7,808 nucleotides of DNA from CAIOZW01 sp049317725. Lineage in GTDB: Bacteria; Acidobacteriota; Blastocatellia; RBC074. The stretch is taken from the NCBI GenBank assembly GCA_049317725.1, contig JBMOHS010000181.1, forward strand, positions 1 to 7,808, written 5' to 3'. The number at the start of each line of letters is the position of its first letter. The first letter of the stretch is position 1. Positions 1-7,808 of the stretch are shown here, piece after piece. Under the pieces are notes generated by a model, which saw only the letters and a list, made by a program, of their open reading frames with translations, did not search any database and was not told the DNA's origin. Made by a program: the position numbers and the translations under genes.

Positions 1-349
1 AATCATCAACACCCTGCTCATCTCGGTGGCGGAGCGGAAGCGGGAGTTCGGGGTGTTGCGGGCGATGGGGGGGCTGCGCGGGCAGATCCGGCGGATGGTC
101 CTCCTCGAAGCCGCCGCCATCGCCTTGGTCGGCTGGATCGCTGGCACGGTCGCCGGGATGCTCAACACCTACTTCCTGGTGAGGACCGCTGCCTCAATGG
201 TCGGCGGCTTCACGATCCCCTTCCGCTTCCCGGTCGGGGTCGTCCTGCTGGCCATCCCTCTGACGGTAGGGCTGTCGGTACTTGCCGCCTGGTGGCCGGC
301 ACGGCAAGCGGTTCACCTCGACGTCGTCGAGGCGATTGGTTACGAATAG
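1..349 (+). CDS. ABC transporter permease, FtsX/MacB-LolC type (C-terminal part)
   Basis: This is the 3' end of a gene that begins before the window; the first full codon is at base 2 and 115 residues are visible. FtsX-family permeases form the membrane part of ABC systems that move lipids, lipoproteins or macrolides, or that transmit force to periplasmic partners. The fragment opens with the family signature ISVAERKREFGVLRAMG, the cytoplasmic coupling segment that follows a transmembrane helix. Two further hydrophobic segments follow (about residues 38-60 and 75-97). It ends with PARQAVHLDVVEAIGYE, the typical FtsX C-terminus (PAxxAxxxDPVEALRYE). The stop lies 21 bp before the LolA-like gene, so the two are probably one operon. 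That neighbour makes a LolC/LolE-like role in lipoprotein or lipid export plausible, but the periplasmic domain that would separate LolCE from MacB types is outside the window. Family assignment is firm; substrate is unknown. Confidence 0.9.
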   Translation, partial: IINTLLISVAERKREFGVLRAMGGLRGQIRRMVLLEAAAIALVGWIAGTVAGMLNTYFLVRTAASMVGGFTIPFRFPVGVVLLAIPLTVGLSVLAAWWPARQAVHLDVVEAIGYE

Positions 350-356
350 ATCTTCT

Positions 357-363
357 GGAGAGG
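357..363 (+). promoter_or_regulatory. Shine-Dalgarno site for the LolA-like gene
   Basis: GGAGAGG lies 7 bases before the ATG at 371, inside the 21-bp gap after the permease stop. It fixes the start of the downstream gene and suggests independent translation within one transcript. Confidence 0.75.
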
Positions 364-370
364 TCTCTCG

Positions 371-1198
371 ATGCGCAAGATACGCAAACGATCCTGGTTT
401 GGGCGAGCCGGCTGGCTGGCCTTCTGTTCATCTCTTCTCCTGCTCTGGAGCGCTCCGCACGCCGCAGCCCCGGAGGTCCGATCGATCATGGAAGGGGTCT
501 ACCGGCAGGATACGAGCCGGGATACGCGCTGGCAAGCGTCGATGGACGTCTATGACCGCAAGGGGACGTTGCGGCGCAAGAAGTTCCAGTTCTACAAGAT
601 GGGCGGATTGGGCAACAGCCGCACCTTGATCCGCTTCCAGGATCCGGCGGAGGTGCGCGGCGTCGGGTTGCTCTCGATCAACCAGGCTGGGACGGCAGAG
701 AAGCGCGGTGCCGGGGATCGGCAGTGGATGTACACCCCGGCGATTCAGCGGGTGCGCCGGATTGCTGCGCAGGAGCGTCGCCAGCGCTTCCTCGGAACCG
801 ACTTCACCAACGAAGACATGGGCGAGCGGGTTCTCGACGACTTCCAGTACAAGCTGCTCCAGGAGCGCGAGATGATCGACGGGCGCCCCGCCTACAAGAT
901 CGAGGCCCGACCGATCACGCCCGACCGCTCCCAGTACGCCTACCTCTACCTCTGGGTGCCGCACGACATCCCCTACGCGACGATCGTCGAGATGTATGAT
1001 CGGCAGGGGCAGCTGCTCCGCGTCCTGCGCGCAAGTCAGTTGGAACAGTTGTCCGGGATCTGGGTCGCGCGGCGGCTGGAGATGCGCTCCCCGGTCGAGA
1101 ATACCCGAACGGTGCTGCAAGTGGAGGAGGTCCGCTTCAACACGGGGCTCAAGGCCGACCTCTTCACCCAGCAGGCCCTCGAGCGGGATGTCGATTGA
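371..1198 (+). CDS. outer membrane lipoprotein-sorting protein, LolA-like fold
   Basis: A 275-residue periplasmic protein of the COG2834 / LolA_like type, a half-barrel thought to carry a lipid or lipoprotein acyl chain across the periplasm. The N-terminus is a signal peptide: basic MRKIRKR, a hydrophobic stretch at about 13-27, and a likely signal peptidase I site near APHAAA (28-33). Cys19 lies in the hydrophobic core with Phe before it, so it is not a good lipobox. The diagnostic segment is about 117-155: DRQWMYTPAIQRVRRI followed by FLGTDFTNEDM, matching the family pattern of a W-Y-P-R-R strand then F-x-GTDF-x-x-ED. The C-terminal half alternates beta strands (YLYLWVP, ATIVEMYD, LEMRSP, VEEVRFN) as expected for a LolA-like barrel. 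Length is normal for the family. In other genomes these proteins often sit beside RND/MMPL exporters or FtsX permeases, and here the gene follows a permease by 21 bp. The cargo is not known. It is not classical LolA, which is shorter (about 200 residues) and lacks this motif block. Confidence 0.88.
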   Translation: MRKIRKRSWFGRAGWLAFCSSLLLLWSAPHAAAPEVRSIMEGVYRQDTSRDTRWQASMDVYDRKGTLRRKKFQFYKMGGLGNSRTLIRFQDPAEVRGVGLLSINQAGTAEKRGAGDRQWMYTPAIQRVRRIAAQERRQRFLGTDFTNEDMGERVLDDFQYKLLQEREMIDGRPAYKIEARPITPDRSQYAYLYLWVPHDIPYATIVEMYDRQGQLLRVLRASQLEQLSGIWVARRLEMRSPVENTRTVLQVEEVRFNTGLKADLFTQQALERDVD

Positions 1199-1202
1199 GG
1201 CG

Positions 1203-1223
1203 GCCCTGCTTTACTGCCAGGGC
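1203..1223. terminator. possible short hairpin between convergent genes
   Basis: GCCCTG at 1203-1208 can pair with CAGGGC at 1218-1223 around a 9-base loop that contains the amidohydrolase stop codon (1211-1213). No T-tract follows on either strand, so it is weak as an intrinsic terminator. It is listed because only 12 bp separate the two convergent stops and nothing better is present. Confidence 0.2.
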
Positions 1224-2503
1224 GGGACCGGCTCGACCCGCCGCCCATTGTTGACGACGAGCAGGACATCGAGCAGCCCGGCGAGGTGGGTCCGCGGGTC
1301 GCGTTCGACGACGATCAGGTCGGCCTCGAAGCCGGCCTGCAGCCGGCCGGTCCGTTGGCCAATCCCGAGGCAGTCCGCCGAGCCGCTCGTTGCCGCACGG
1401 ATCGCCGCCATCGGGGAGAGCCCGGCGGCGACCAGTTCCATCACCTCACTCCCCATCCGAAAATTGCTGGTTGGGCCATAGTCGGTGTCGGTCCCGGCGG
1501 CGATGCGCAACCCGAGCTTGATGGCGCGAGCTGTCGTTTCGCGGATGCGCGGGACCATGTGTTTGCCGCGAATCTGGAGGGCGACATCGTTGCGCGGCTC
1601 GAGCAGCTCGGCCATCGTCGCCAGCGTCGGGACGAGCCACGTTCCGCGGGTCTTCATCTCTTCGAGGGTGGCAGGAGTGAGGTAGGTGCCGTGTTCGATC
1701 GAATGGACACCGGCGCGCACGGCGGCGAGCCCGCCGGCCTCGCCGTGGGCGTGGGCGGCGACGGGCAGTCGTGCCCGGCGAGCCTCCTCGACGATCGCGC
1801 GGAGTTCCTCCTCAGAGTAGAGCTGGCGACGCGGGTCGGTCGACACGGTGCCCGCCCGGTCCGTCGCATTGACCTTGATCGCGTCGACCCCGCGTTCCGC
1901 CATCAGCCGCGTCACGCGTCGGACCGCCTCGACCCCGTGCAGCCCGGTCCCCATCAGGTCGATCAGCGAGGGAAAGTCGAGGAAGAGCCCCTCCCGCGGT
2001 TGCGGGTAGATGTGATAGCCCGCCGAGAGCAGCTCGGGCAGGTCGAGCGCTCCCCGGCGGTGCAGGTCGCGCATCCCGATGTCGACGAAGTGGTTCATGC
2101 CCATGTTGCGCGCACTGGTCACCCCGGAGCGCAGTGCCGCCCGCGCGGCGGCGAGGTCCGGGATGTGCGTGTGGGCATCGACCCATCCCGGCAGGACCCA
2201 GCGTCCCCCGACGTCGACCACTTCGGCCCCAGCCGGGATCGGGCCTTCGCCCGCACTCACCGCGGCGATCCGCCCTCTTTCAATGACAATCGTGGCACCG
2301 AGCAGTGGCTCGTCGCCGATGCCGTCGATGACATTGGCACGGCGCAGCACCAGCGGACGATCCGTCGCCGGCCGTTCCTGCGCGGCCCCTGCCCCGACTA
2401 CCCAGACCACCCCTGCCAGCAGGGGACTGACCAGTGCCAGCCCGACCAGCGCCAGTCTGGCCCAGCGTCCCTCACCCAACCGACGACGAAATGCGTGGTT
2501 CAT
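1211..2503 (-). CDS. exported metal-dependent amidohydrolase (imidazolonepropionase/prolidase-like, COG1228)
   Basis: A 430-residue amidohydrolase-superfamily enzyme. The start at 2503 is chosen because AAGGA lies about 6 bases upstream and a signal sequence or membrane anchor follows at once (basic residues 6-16, hydrophobic 17-40, AGAAQ at 38-42). The open frame continues upstream to 2716, but that extension is low-complexity and would overlap the divergent gene. After a small beta domain (about 49-105, VLRRANVIDGIGDEPLLGAT) comes the TIM barrel with all metal-site elements in order: DAHTH (His111, His113), DAIKV (Lys210, probably carboxylated), AAHAH (His251/His253), SIEHG (His271) and AAGTDTD (Asp339). 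The C-terminus GFEADLIVVERDP returns to the beta domain. The intact site predicts hydrolysis of an amide, dipeptide or cyclic amide in the periplasm; related proteins include Xaa-Pro/Xaa-Arg dipeptidases, and the substrate cannot be read from sequence. Transcription is divergent from the cytochrome-monooxygenase gene. Superfamily is near certain, specificity unknown. Confidence 0.92.
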   Translation of the reverse strand: MNHAFRRRLGEGRWARLALVGLALVSPLLAGVVWVVGAGAAQERPATDRPLVLRRANVIDGIGDEPLLGATIVIERGRIAAVSAGEGPIPAGAEVVDVGGRWVLPGWVDAHTHIPDLAAARAALRSGVTSARNMGMNHFVDIGMRDLHRRGALDLPELLSAGYHIYPQPREGLFLDFPSLIDLMGTGLHGVEAVRRVTRLMAERGVDAIKVNATDRAGTVSTDPRRQLYSEEELRAIVEEARRARLPVAAHAHGEAGGLAAVRAGVHSIEHGTYLTPATLEEMKTRGTWLVPTLATMAELLEPRNDVALQIRGKHMVPRIRETTARAIKLGLRIAAGTDTDYGPTSNFRMGSEVMELVAAGLSPMAAIRAATSGSADCLGIGQRTGRLQAGFEADLIVVERDPRTHLAGLLDVLLVVNNGRRVEPVPPWQ

Positions 2504-2508
2504 GAATG

Positions 2509-2515
2509 TTCCTTC
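2509..2515 (-). promoter_or_regulatory. Shine-Dalgarno site for the amidohydrolase
   Basis: On the minus strand this reads GAAGGAA, with the AGGA core 6 bases before the ATG at 2503. It supports the 2503 start over more upstream in-frame starts, none of which is followed by a signal sequence. Confidence 0.75.
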
Positions 2516-2635
2516 TGTTTCTCGCGCGACTCCTGCGCTATACTGCCGCAACCCACCACCAGACGGAGAGGTGTCGATGAAGCCTCCCGCGGAATGATCG
2601 GATCCCAATCTACCCGGCAATGAGCGAGAAGAGAA

Positions 2636-2658
2636 GACGGGAGACGACGGGAGACGAC
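2636..2658 (+). repeat. short tandem repeat, 10-bp unit GACGGGAGAC
   Basis: Two perfect copies of GACGGGAGAC (2636-2645 and 2646-2655) are followed by the first 3 bases of a third. They lie in a purine-rich stretch just upstream of the Shine-Dalgarno site of the cytochrome-monooxygenase gene. Such a repeat could be mRNA leader sequence, a protein site, or a replication-slippage product. Confidence 0.6.
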
Positions 2659-2671
2659 AACTCAGGTCAGG

Positions 2672-2679
2672 AAAGGAAG
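2672..2679 (+). promoter_or_regulatory. Shine-Dalgarno site for the cytochrome-copper monooxygenase gene
   Basis: AAAGGAAG ends 6 bases before the ATG at 2686. The in-frame ATG at 2620 has no such site and would put 22 charged residues in front of the signal peptide, so 2686 is preferred. Confidence 0.7.
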
Positions 2680-2685
2680 ACGTCG

Positions 2686-4029
2686 ATGAGAAGATGGTTC
2701 TGTGTCGGCCTTGCACTGTTGGGAGCGATGCTCTGGCTCCTCTCCCCGATCGGCGAGCGGGTCGCCGGAAGCCCGGCCCGCAAGTCCCCGGTGACCTTCA
2801 CCCGAGACGTCGCGCCGCTGCTGCAGCAGCGCTGTCAGGAGTGCCACCGGCCGGGTGGCGTCGCCCCGATGGCCTTCACCACTTGGGAGGAGACGCGGCC
2901 GTGGGCCCGCTCGATTCGCGAGAAGGTGGTCACCCGCGAGATGCCTCCCTTCCACGCCACCGGGCCGCTCGGCCGTTACCAGGACGACCCGCGTCTGACC
3001 GACCAGGAGATGGCGACTCTCGTCGATTGGGTCGATCGCGGAGCTCCGCGCGGCAACCTGCGTGACTTGCCCCCGGCGCGCACTTGGACCAGCGGCTGGA
3101 AGAACGGCGAGCCCGATCTGGTCCTGACCGTCCGGCAGGCCTACCGTGTCCAGCCGAGCCCGACCGACAAGTACGTCTTCTTCGTCTTCGATCACGTCTT
3201 TCCCGAGGACACCTGGGTGCGCTCGATCGTCACCCGTCCGGGCAATGAGAAGGTCGTCCACCACGCCAATACCCACCTCGTCCCGCCGATGTTGAAGGTG
3301 CCCGAGTCGGGCTACTTCGATGAGGACTTTGACCCGGGGGCGCGAGGGACGATCATGATCGCCGGCTGGGTGCCCGGCAGCAACGATGTACAGCTCCCCG
3401 CCGGGACGGCCGTGCGGATTCCGAAGGGGATGCGCTTTGGAATCCAGATCCACTACGGTCCCGCCGAAGAGGCAGCGATCGATCGCACCTCGCTCGGCCT
3501 CTATTTTGCCGATGGCCGGGTCGACAAGAACCTGCGCATGCTCTTCGGTGACCGGAAAGACCTGCGGATCCCCCCGGGTGACCCCGCCTACTCCCTGACC
3601 GCCAAGCGGACCTTCGACAACGACGCGATCATCCGCTTCTTCCACGTCCACATGCACCTGCGCGGCAAATCCTACGCCTTCCGCTTCACCTATCCTGACG
3701 GCAAGACCGAGACGCTCTTCGATGTGCCCCAGTACGACTTCAACTGGCAACGGAGCTACCTCTTGACCGAGCCGATTCGCGTGCCCAAGGGGACGCAGGT
3801 CGAGTTCATCGGGACCTACGACAACAGCTCTCGCAACCGGTTCAATCCGGATCCGAGCCAGACGGTCATTTGGGGCGAGAAGACGGTCGATGAGATGATG
3901 CAGGGCCGCATCTTCTGGGAGTCAGAGCCGGAGCGGCTCAACTTGACGGTCCGCAAGGGGCTGGTGGTGCGGGAGACGGCGCTCGATGCTCCGGCTCCCG
4001 CCACCACACCCCGTTCGGCCAATCGTTAG
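2686..4029 (+). CDS. secreted cytochrome c - PHM-like type II copper monooxygenase fusion
   Basis: A 447-residue exported protein. Residues 1-28 are a signal peptide (MRRWFCVGLALLG, hydrophobic to about 20). Residues 36-125 form a small cytochrome c-like domain: TRDVAPLLQQRC leads into the heme motif CQECH (Cys50, Cys53, His54), with Met86 in REMPPFH as possible sixth ligand and a closing LVDWVDRGAP helix. Residues about 140-425 resemble the catalytic core of peptidylglycine alpha-hydroxylating monooxygenase (PHM) and dopamine beta-monooxygenase. The ligand sets are visible in order: His192-His193 (VVHHAN) and His256 (QIHYG) for the first copper, His322 and His324 (VHMHLRGK) and Met404 (VDEMM) for the second. 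That predicts oxygen-dependent hydroxylation with two single-electron transfers, and the attached heme could supply electrons or sense redox state. No Cys lies outside the signal and heme motif, unlike disulfide-rich animal PHM. Substrate is unknown. Bacterial relatives are often annotated only as cytochrome c. The stop overlaps the convergent DUF1501 stop. Confidence 0.87.
   Translation: MRRWFCVGLALLGAMLWLLSPIGERVAGSPARKSPVTFTRDVAPLLQQRCQECHRPGGVAPMAFTTWEETRPWARSIREKVVTREMPPFHATGPLGRYQDDPRLTDQEMATLVDWVDRGAPRGNLRDLPPARTWTSGWKNGEPDLVLTVRQAYRVQPSPTDKYVFFVFDHVFPEDTWVRSIVTRPGNEKVVHHANTHLVPPMLKVPESGYFDEDFDPGARGTIMIAGWVPGSNDVQLPAGTAVRIPKGMRFGIQIHYGPAEEAAIDRTSLGLYFADGRVDKNLRMLFGDRKDLRIPPGDPAYSLTAKRTFDNDAIIRFFHVHMHLRGKSYAFRFTYPDGKTETLFDVPQYDFNWQRSYLLTEPIRVPKGTQVEFIGTYDNSSRNRFNPDPSQTVIWGEKTVDEMMQGRIFWESEPERLNLTVRKGLVVRETALDAPAPATTPRSANR
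3962..4006 (-). terminator. bulged 12-bp hairpin, possible 3' end signal of the DUF1501 operon
   Basis: TGGTGG (3962-3967) and CGGGAG (3970-3975) can pair with CTCCCG (3995-4000) and CCACCA (4001-4006), giving a 12-bp GC-rich stem with a 2-base bulge (3968-3969) and a 19-base loop. On the minus strand it begins 20 bases after the DUF1501 stop, where a terminator or 3'-end stabiliser would be expected. On the plus strand it is the last coding part of the copper monooxygenase gene. No T-tract follows on the minus strand, so intrinsic termination is uncertain; it may instead be an mRNA end-protecting structure or chance in GC-rich sequence. Confidence 0.3.
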
Positions 4030-5441
4030 GCGAGCAGTTTGTCGACGACCAGCCCCTGGACATCGGTCAGGCGGAAGTCGCGTCCCTGGGAGCGGTAGGT
4101 CAACCGTTCGTGGTCAAAGCCGAGCAGGTGGAGCAGGGTCGCGTGCAGGTCGTGGACGTGGACGCGATCCTCGACCACCTCGAACCCGAGGTCGTCCGTC
4201 TGGCCAATCGTAATGCCCGGCTTGATCCCACCGCCCGCCATCCACATCGTGAAGGCGTTGGGGTGATGGTCGCGGCCATCATCCCCGCCCTGGACCATCG
4301 GCGTCCGCCCGAACTCGCCGCCCCAGACAACGATCGTTTCGTCGAGCAGCCCGCGCTGCTTGAGGTCCTTGATCAGCGCCGCCGAGGCCTGGTCGGTGTC
4401 CTTGCAGTTGGTGGTCAGCCCCTTGACCAGTCCACCGTGCTGATCCCACGCCTCGTGGAAGATCTGGACAAAGCGTACCCCCCGCTCCACCAACCGCCGC
4501 GCCATGAGGACCGAGTTGGCGAAGGAGGGCTTGCCCGGTTCTGCCCCGTACATTTCGAGGATCGACGGGGGCTCGCCGCTGAGGTCGATCAGGTCCGGGG
4601 CACTCCGCTGCATCCGCAGGGCCATCTCGTAGGCGTTGATCCGCGTTGTAATCTCGGGATCGCCCATCTGGCGCAGCCGCAGCCGGTTGAGTGAGGCGAC
4701 CGTCTCGACCGTCTCCCGCTGGAGCGTCGCATCGACCCCACGCGGATTGGAGAGGTAGAGGACCGGGTCGCCGACCGTCCGGAACTGCACGCCCTGGTAG
4801 ACCGTCGGCAGAAAGCCGCTGCCCCAGCAACTGTTTCCCCCGCTCGGCCCCTTGCTGCCCGTGCTGAAGACGACGAAGGCCGGGAGGTCTTCCGCCTCAC
4901 TGCCCAGCCCATAGACGACCCACGACCCCATGCTCGGCCGTCCGAAGATCATCGAGCCCGTGTTCATCATCAACTGCCCCGGCGCGTGGTTAAAGGCGTC
5001 CGTCACCATCGATTTGACGATAGCGATGTCGTCAACGATTCCAGCGGTATGCGGCAGCAGCTCCGAGATCTCCGCCCCCGATTGGCCGTGGCGTGCGAAG
5101 TTGAACTTCGGCCCCAACAGCTTCGAATTCGGGTTGATGAAGGCCGAGCGATACCCCTTGAGCAGCTCCGGTGGCGGCAATGTCCCGTCGAACTTGGCCA
5201 GCATCGGCTTGTGATCGAAGAGCTCCATGTGGCTCGGCCCGCCGGCCATGAAGAGGAAGATGACATTCTTCGCTTTCGGCGCGAAATGGGGCGCCCGCGG
5301 GGCCAGCGGATTGCGGGCGGGGCCACCCTCCGGCGGGGCCGCGGCAAGGCCATCGCGTTGCAGCAGATGCGTCAAGGCGAGAGAGCCGAGACCGACCCCA
5401 CACTGCTCCAGAAACCAGCGACGATTGGTGTTCTTGATCAT
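4026..5441 (-). CDS. DUF1501 family protein, Tat-exported, alkaline phosphatase/sulfatase-like fold
   Basis: A 471-residue protein of the DUF1501 (COG4102) family. The start at 5441 is supported by GGGAG 8 bases upstream and by an immediate twin-arginine signal (NRRWFL at 6-11, then GVGLGSLALTHLL). Family landmarks appear in order: KNVIFLFMAGGPSHMELFD (58-76), which resembles the first metal-binding strand of alkaline phosphatase-like enzymes; the HGQSGAEISELLPH segment (118-131); WDQHGG (332-337); VVWGGEFGRTP (371-381); GRDHHPNAF (389-397); and HVHDLHATLLHLLG (428-441). The conserved Asp, Glu and His residues suggest a metal site, but no reaction has been firmly shown for the family. It is the second gene after the PSD1-type protein, 5 bp downstream, an arrangement seen repeatedly in Planctomycetota and relatives. 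It likely acts in the periplasm or at the cell surface with that partner. Length and motifs look complete; nothing suggests a pseudogene. Confidence 0.93.
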   Translation of the reverse strand: MIKNTNRRWFLEQCGVGLGSLALTHLLQRDGLAAAPPEGGPARNPLAPRAPHFAPKAKNVIFLFMAGGPSHMELFDHKPMLAKFDGTLPPPELLKGYRSAFINPNSKLLGPKFNFARHGQSGAEISELLPHTAGIVDDIAIVKSMVTDAFNHAPGQLMMNTGSMIFGRPSMGSWVVYGLGSEAEDLPAFVVFSTGSKGPSGGNSCWGSGFLPTVYQGVQFRTVGDPVLYLSNPRGVDATLQRETVETVASLNRLRLRQMGDPEITTRINAYEMALRMQRSAPDLIDLSGEPPSILEMYGAEPGKPSFANSVLMARRLVERGVRFVQIFHEAWDQHGGLVKGLTTNCKDTDQASAALIKDLKQRGLLDETIVVWGGEFGRTPMVQGGDDGRDHHPNAFTMWMAGGGIKPGITIGQTDDLGFEVVEDRVHVHDLHATLLHLLGFDHERLTYRSQGRDFRLTDVQGLVVDKLLA

Positions 5442-5446
5442 CGTGT

Positions 5447-7808
<2,362 letters not shown>

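Larger units (their letters stand above)
2504..2685. promoter_or_regulatory. divergent intergenic control region
   Basis: These 182 bp separate the starts of two divergent genes and must hold both promoters. The best -10-like element is GCTATACTGC near 2537-2546: it reads TATACT (2539-2544) on + and TATAGC (2542-2537) on -. No convincing -35 box stands at 16-18 bp on either side, so the promoter call is tentative. If it is used rightward, the leader of the monooxygenase mRNA would be about 135 nt and purine-rich; leftward, the amidohydrolase leader would be very short, about 25 nt. I see no clear riboswitch, operator palindrome or small gene here. Confidence 0.35.

Noticed and set aside
1286..2623. 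445-residue open frame on the + strand opposite the amidohydrolase
   Set aside because: It is antisense to a clear enzyme with all catalytic motifs. The translation is rich in Arg, Gly, Asp and Pro without a recognisable domain, as expected for a shadow frame in high-GC DNA.
2620..2685. Earlier in-frame ATG at 2620 for the cytochrome-monooxygenase gene
   Set aside because: It has no ribosome binding site and would add 22 charged residues before the signal peptide; 2686 has a good site.
2504..2716. 71-residue N-terminal extension of the amidohydrolase frame
   Set aside because: It is Ser/Pro/Arg-rich, would put the signal sequence in the middle of the protein, and overlaps the divergent gene start. 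A good Shine-Dalgarno site supports the start at 2503.
2662..3750. 362-residue open frame on the - strand opposite the copper monooxygenase
   Set aside because: It covers the region encoding the heme and copper motifs in the other strand, has no domain or ribosome binding site I can see, and crosses the promoter region.

Overview
The window is high-GC bacterial DNA, densely coded, with no RNA genes, mobile elements or CRISPR arrays that I can see. The best clue to the host is a DUF1501 protein paired with a PSD1-type protein (DUF1549/DUF1553). This pair is greatly expanded in Planctomycetota and also occurs in Acidobacteriota, Verrucomicrobiota and Gemmatimonadota. A Tat-type signal, an LolA-like protein and c-type heme motifs fit a Gram-negative-type envelope and an oxygen-using lifestyle. 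The phylum cannot be fixed from this window alone.

Layout: six protein genes in four transcription blocks. (1) 1-1198, + strand: the 3' end of an FtsX/MacB-type ABC transporter permease, then an outer-membrane lipoprotein-sorting (LolA-like) protein with its own strong ribosome binding site. (2) 1211-2503, - strand: an exported or membrane-anchored metal-dependent amidohydrolase, converging on block 1 with only 12 bp between the stop codons. (3) 2686-4029, + strand: a secreted fusion of a c-type cytochrome and a PHM-like type II copper monooxygenase, divergent from the amidohydrolase across a 182-bp control region. (4) 4026-7808, - strand: a PSD1-type protein (5' end outside the window) followed after 5 bp by a Tat-exported DUF1501 protein. 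Its last stop codon overlaps the stop of block 3 by 4 bp.

All complete products appear to act outside the cytoplasm. Block 1 suggests lipid or lipoprotein traffic to the outer membrane. Blocks 3 and 4 form a cell-surface set: a copper/heme oxygenase facing a DUF1501-PSD1 pair whose biochemical role is not established. The amidohydrolase probably hydrolyses small amide, dipeptide or cyclic amide substrates in the periplasm.

The most interesting item is the cytochrome-PHM fusion. It keeps the full set of copper ligands recognisable from animal PHM/DBM, but has no cysteines outside the signal peptide and the heme motif, and it appears to lack the residues PHM uses to bind its peptide substrate. 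The DUF1501-PSD1 operon is the second candidate for an undescribed system. The rest looks like ordinary genome content.
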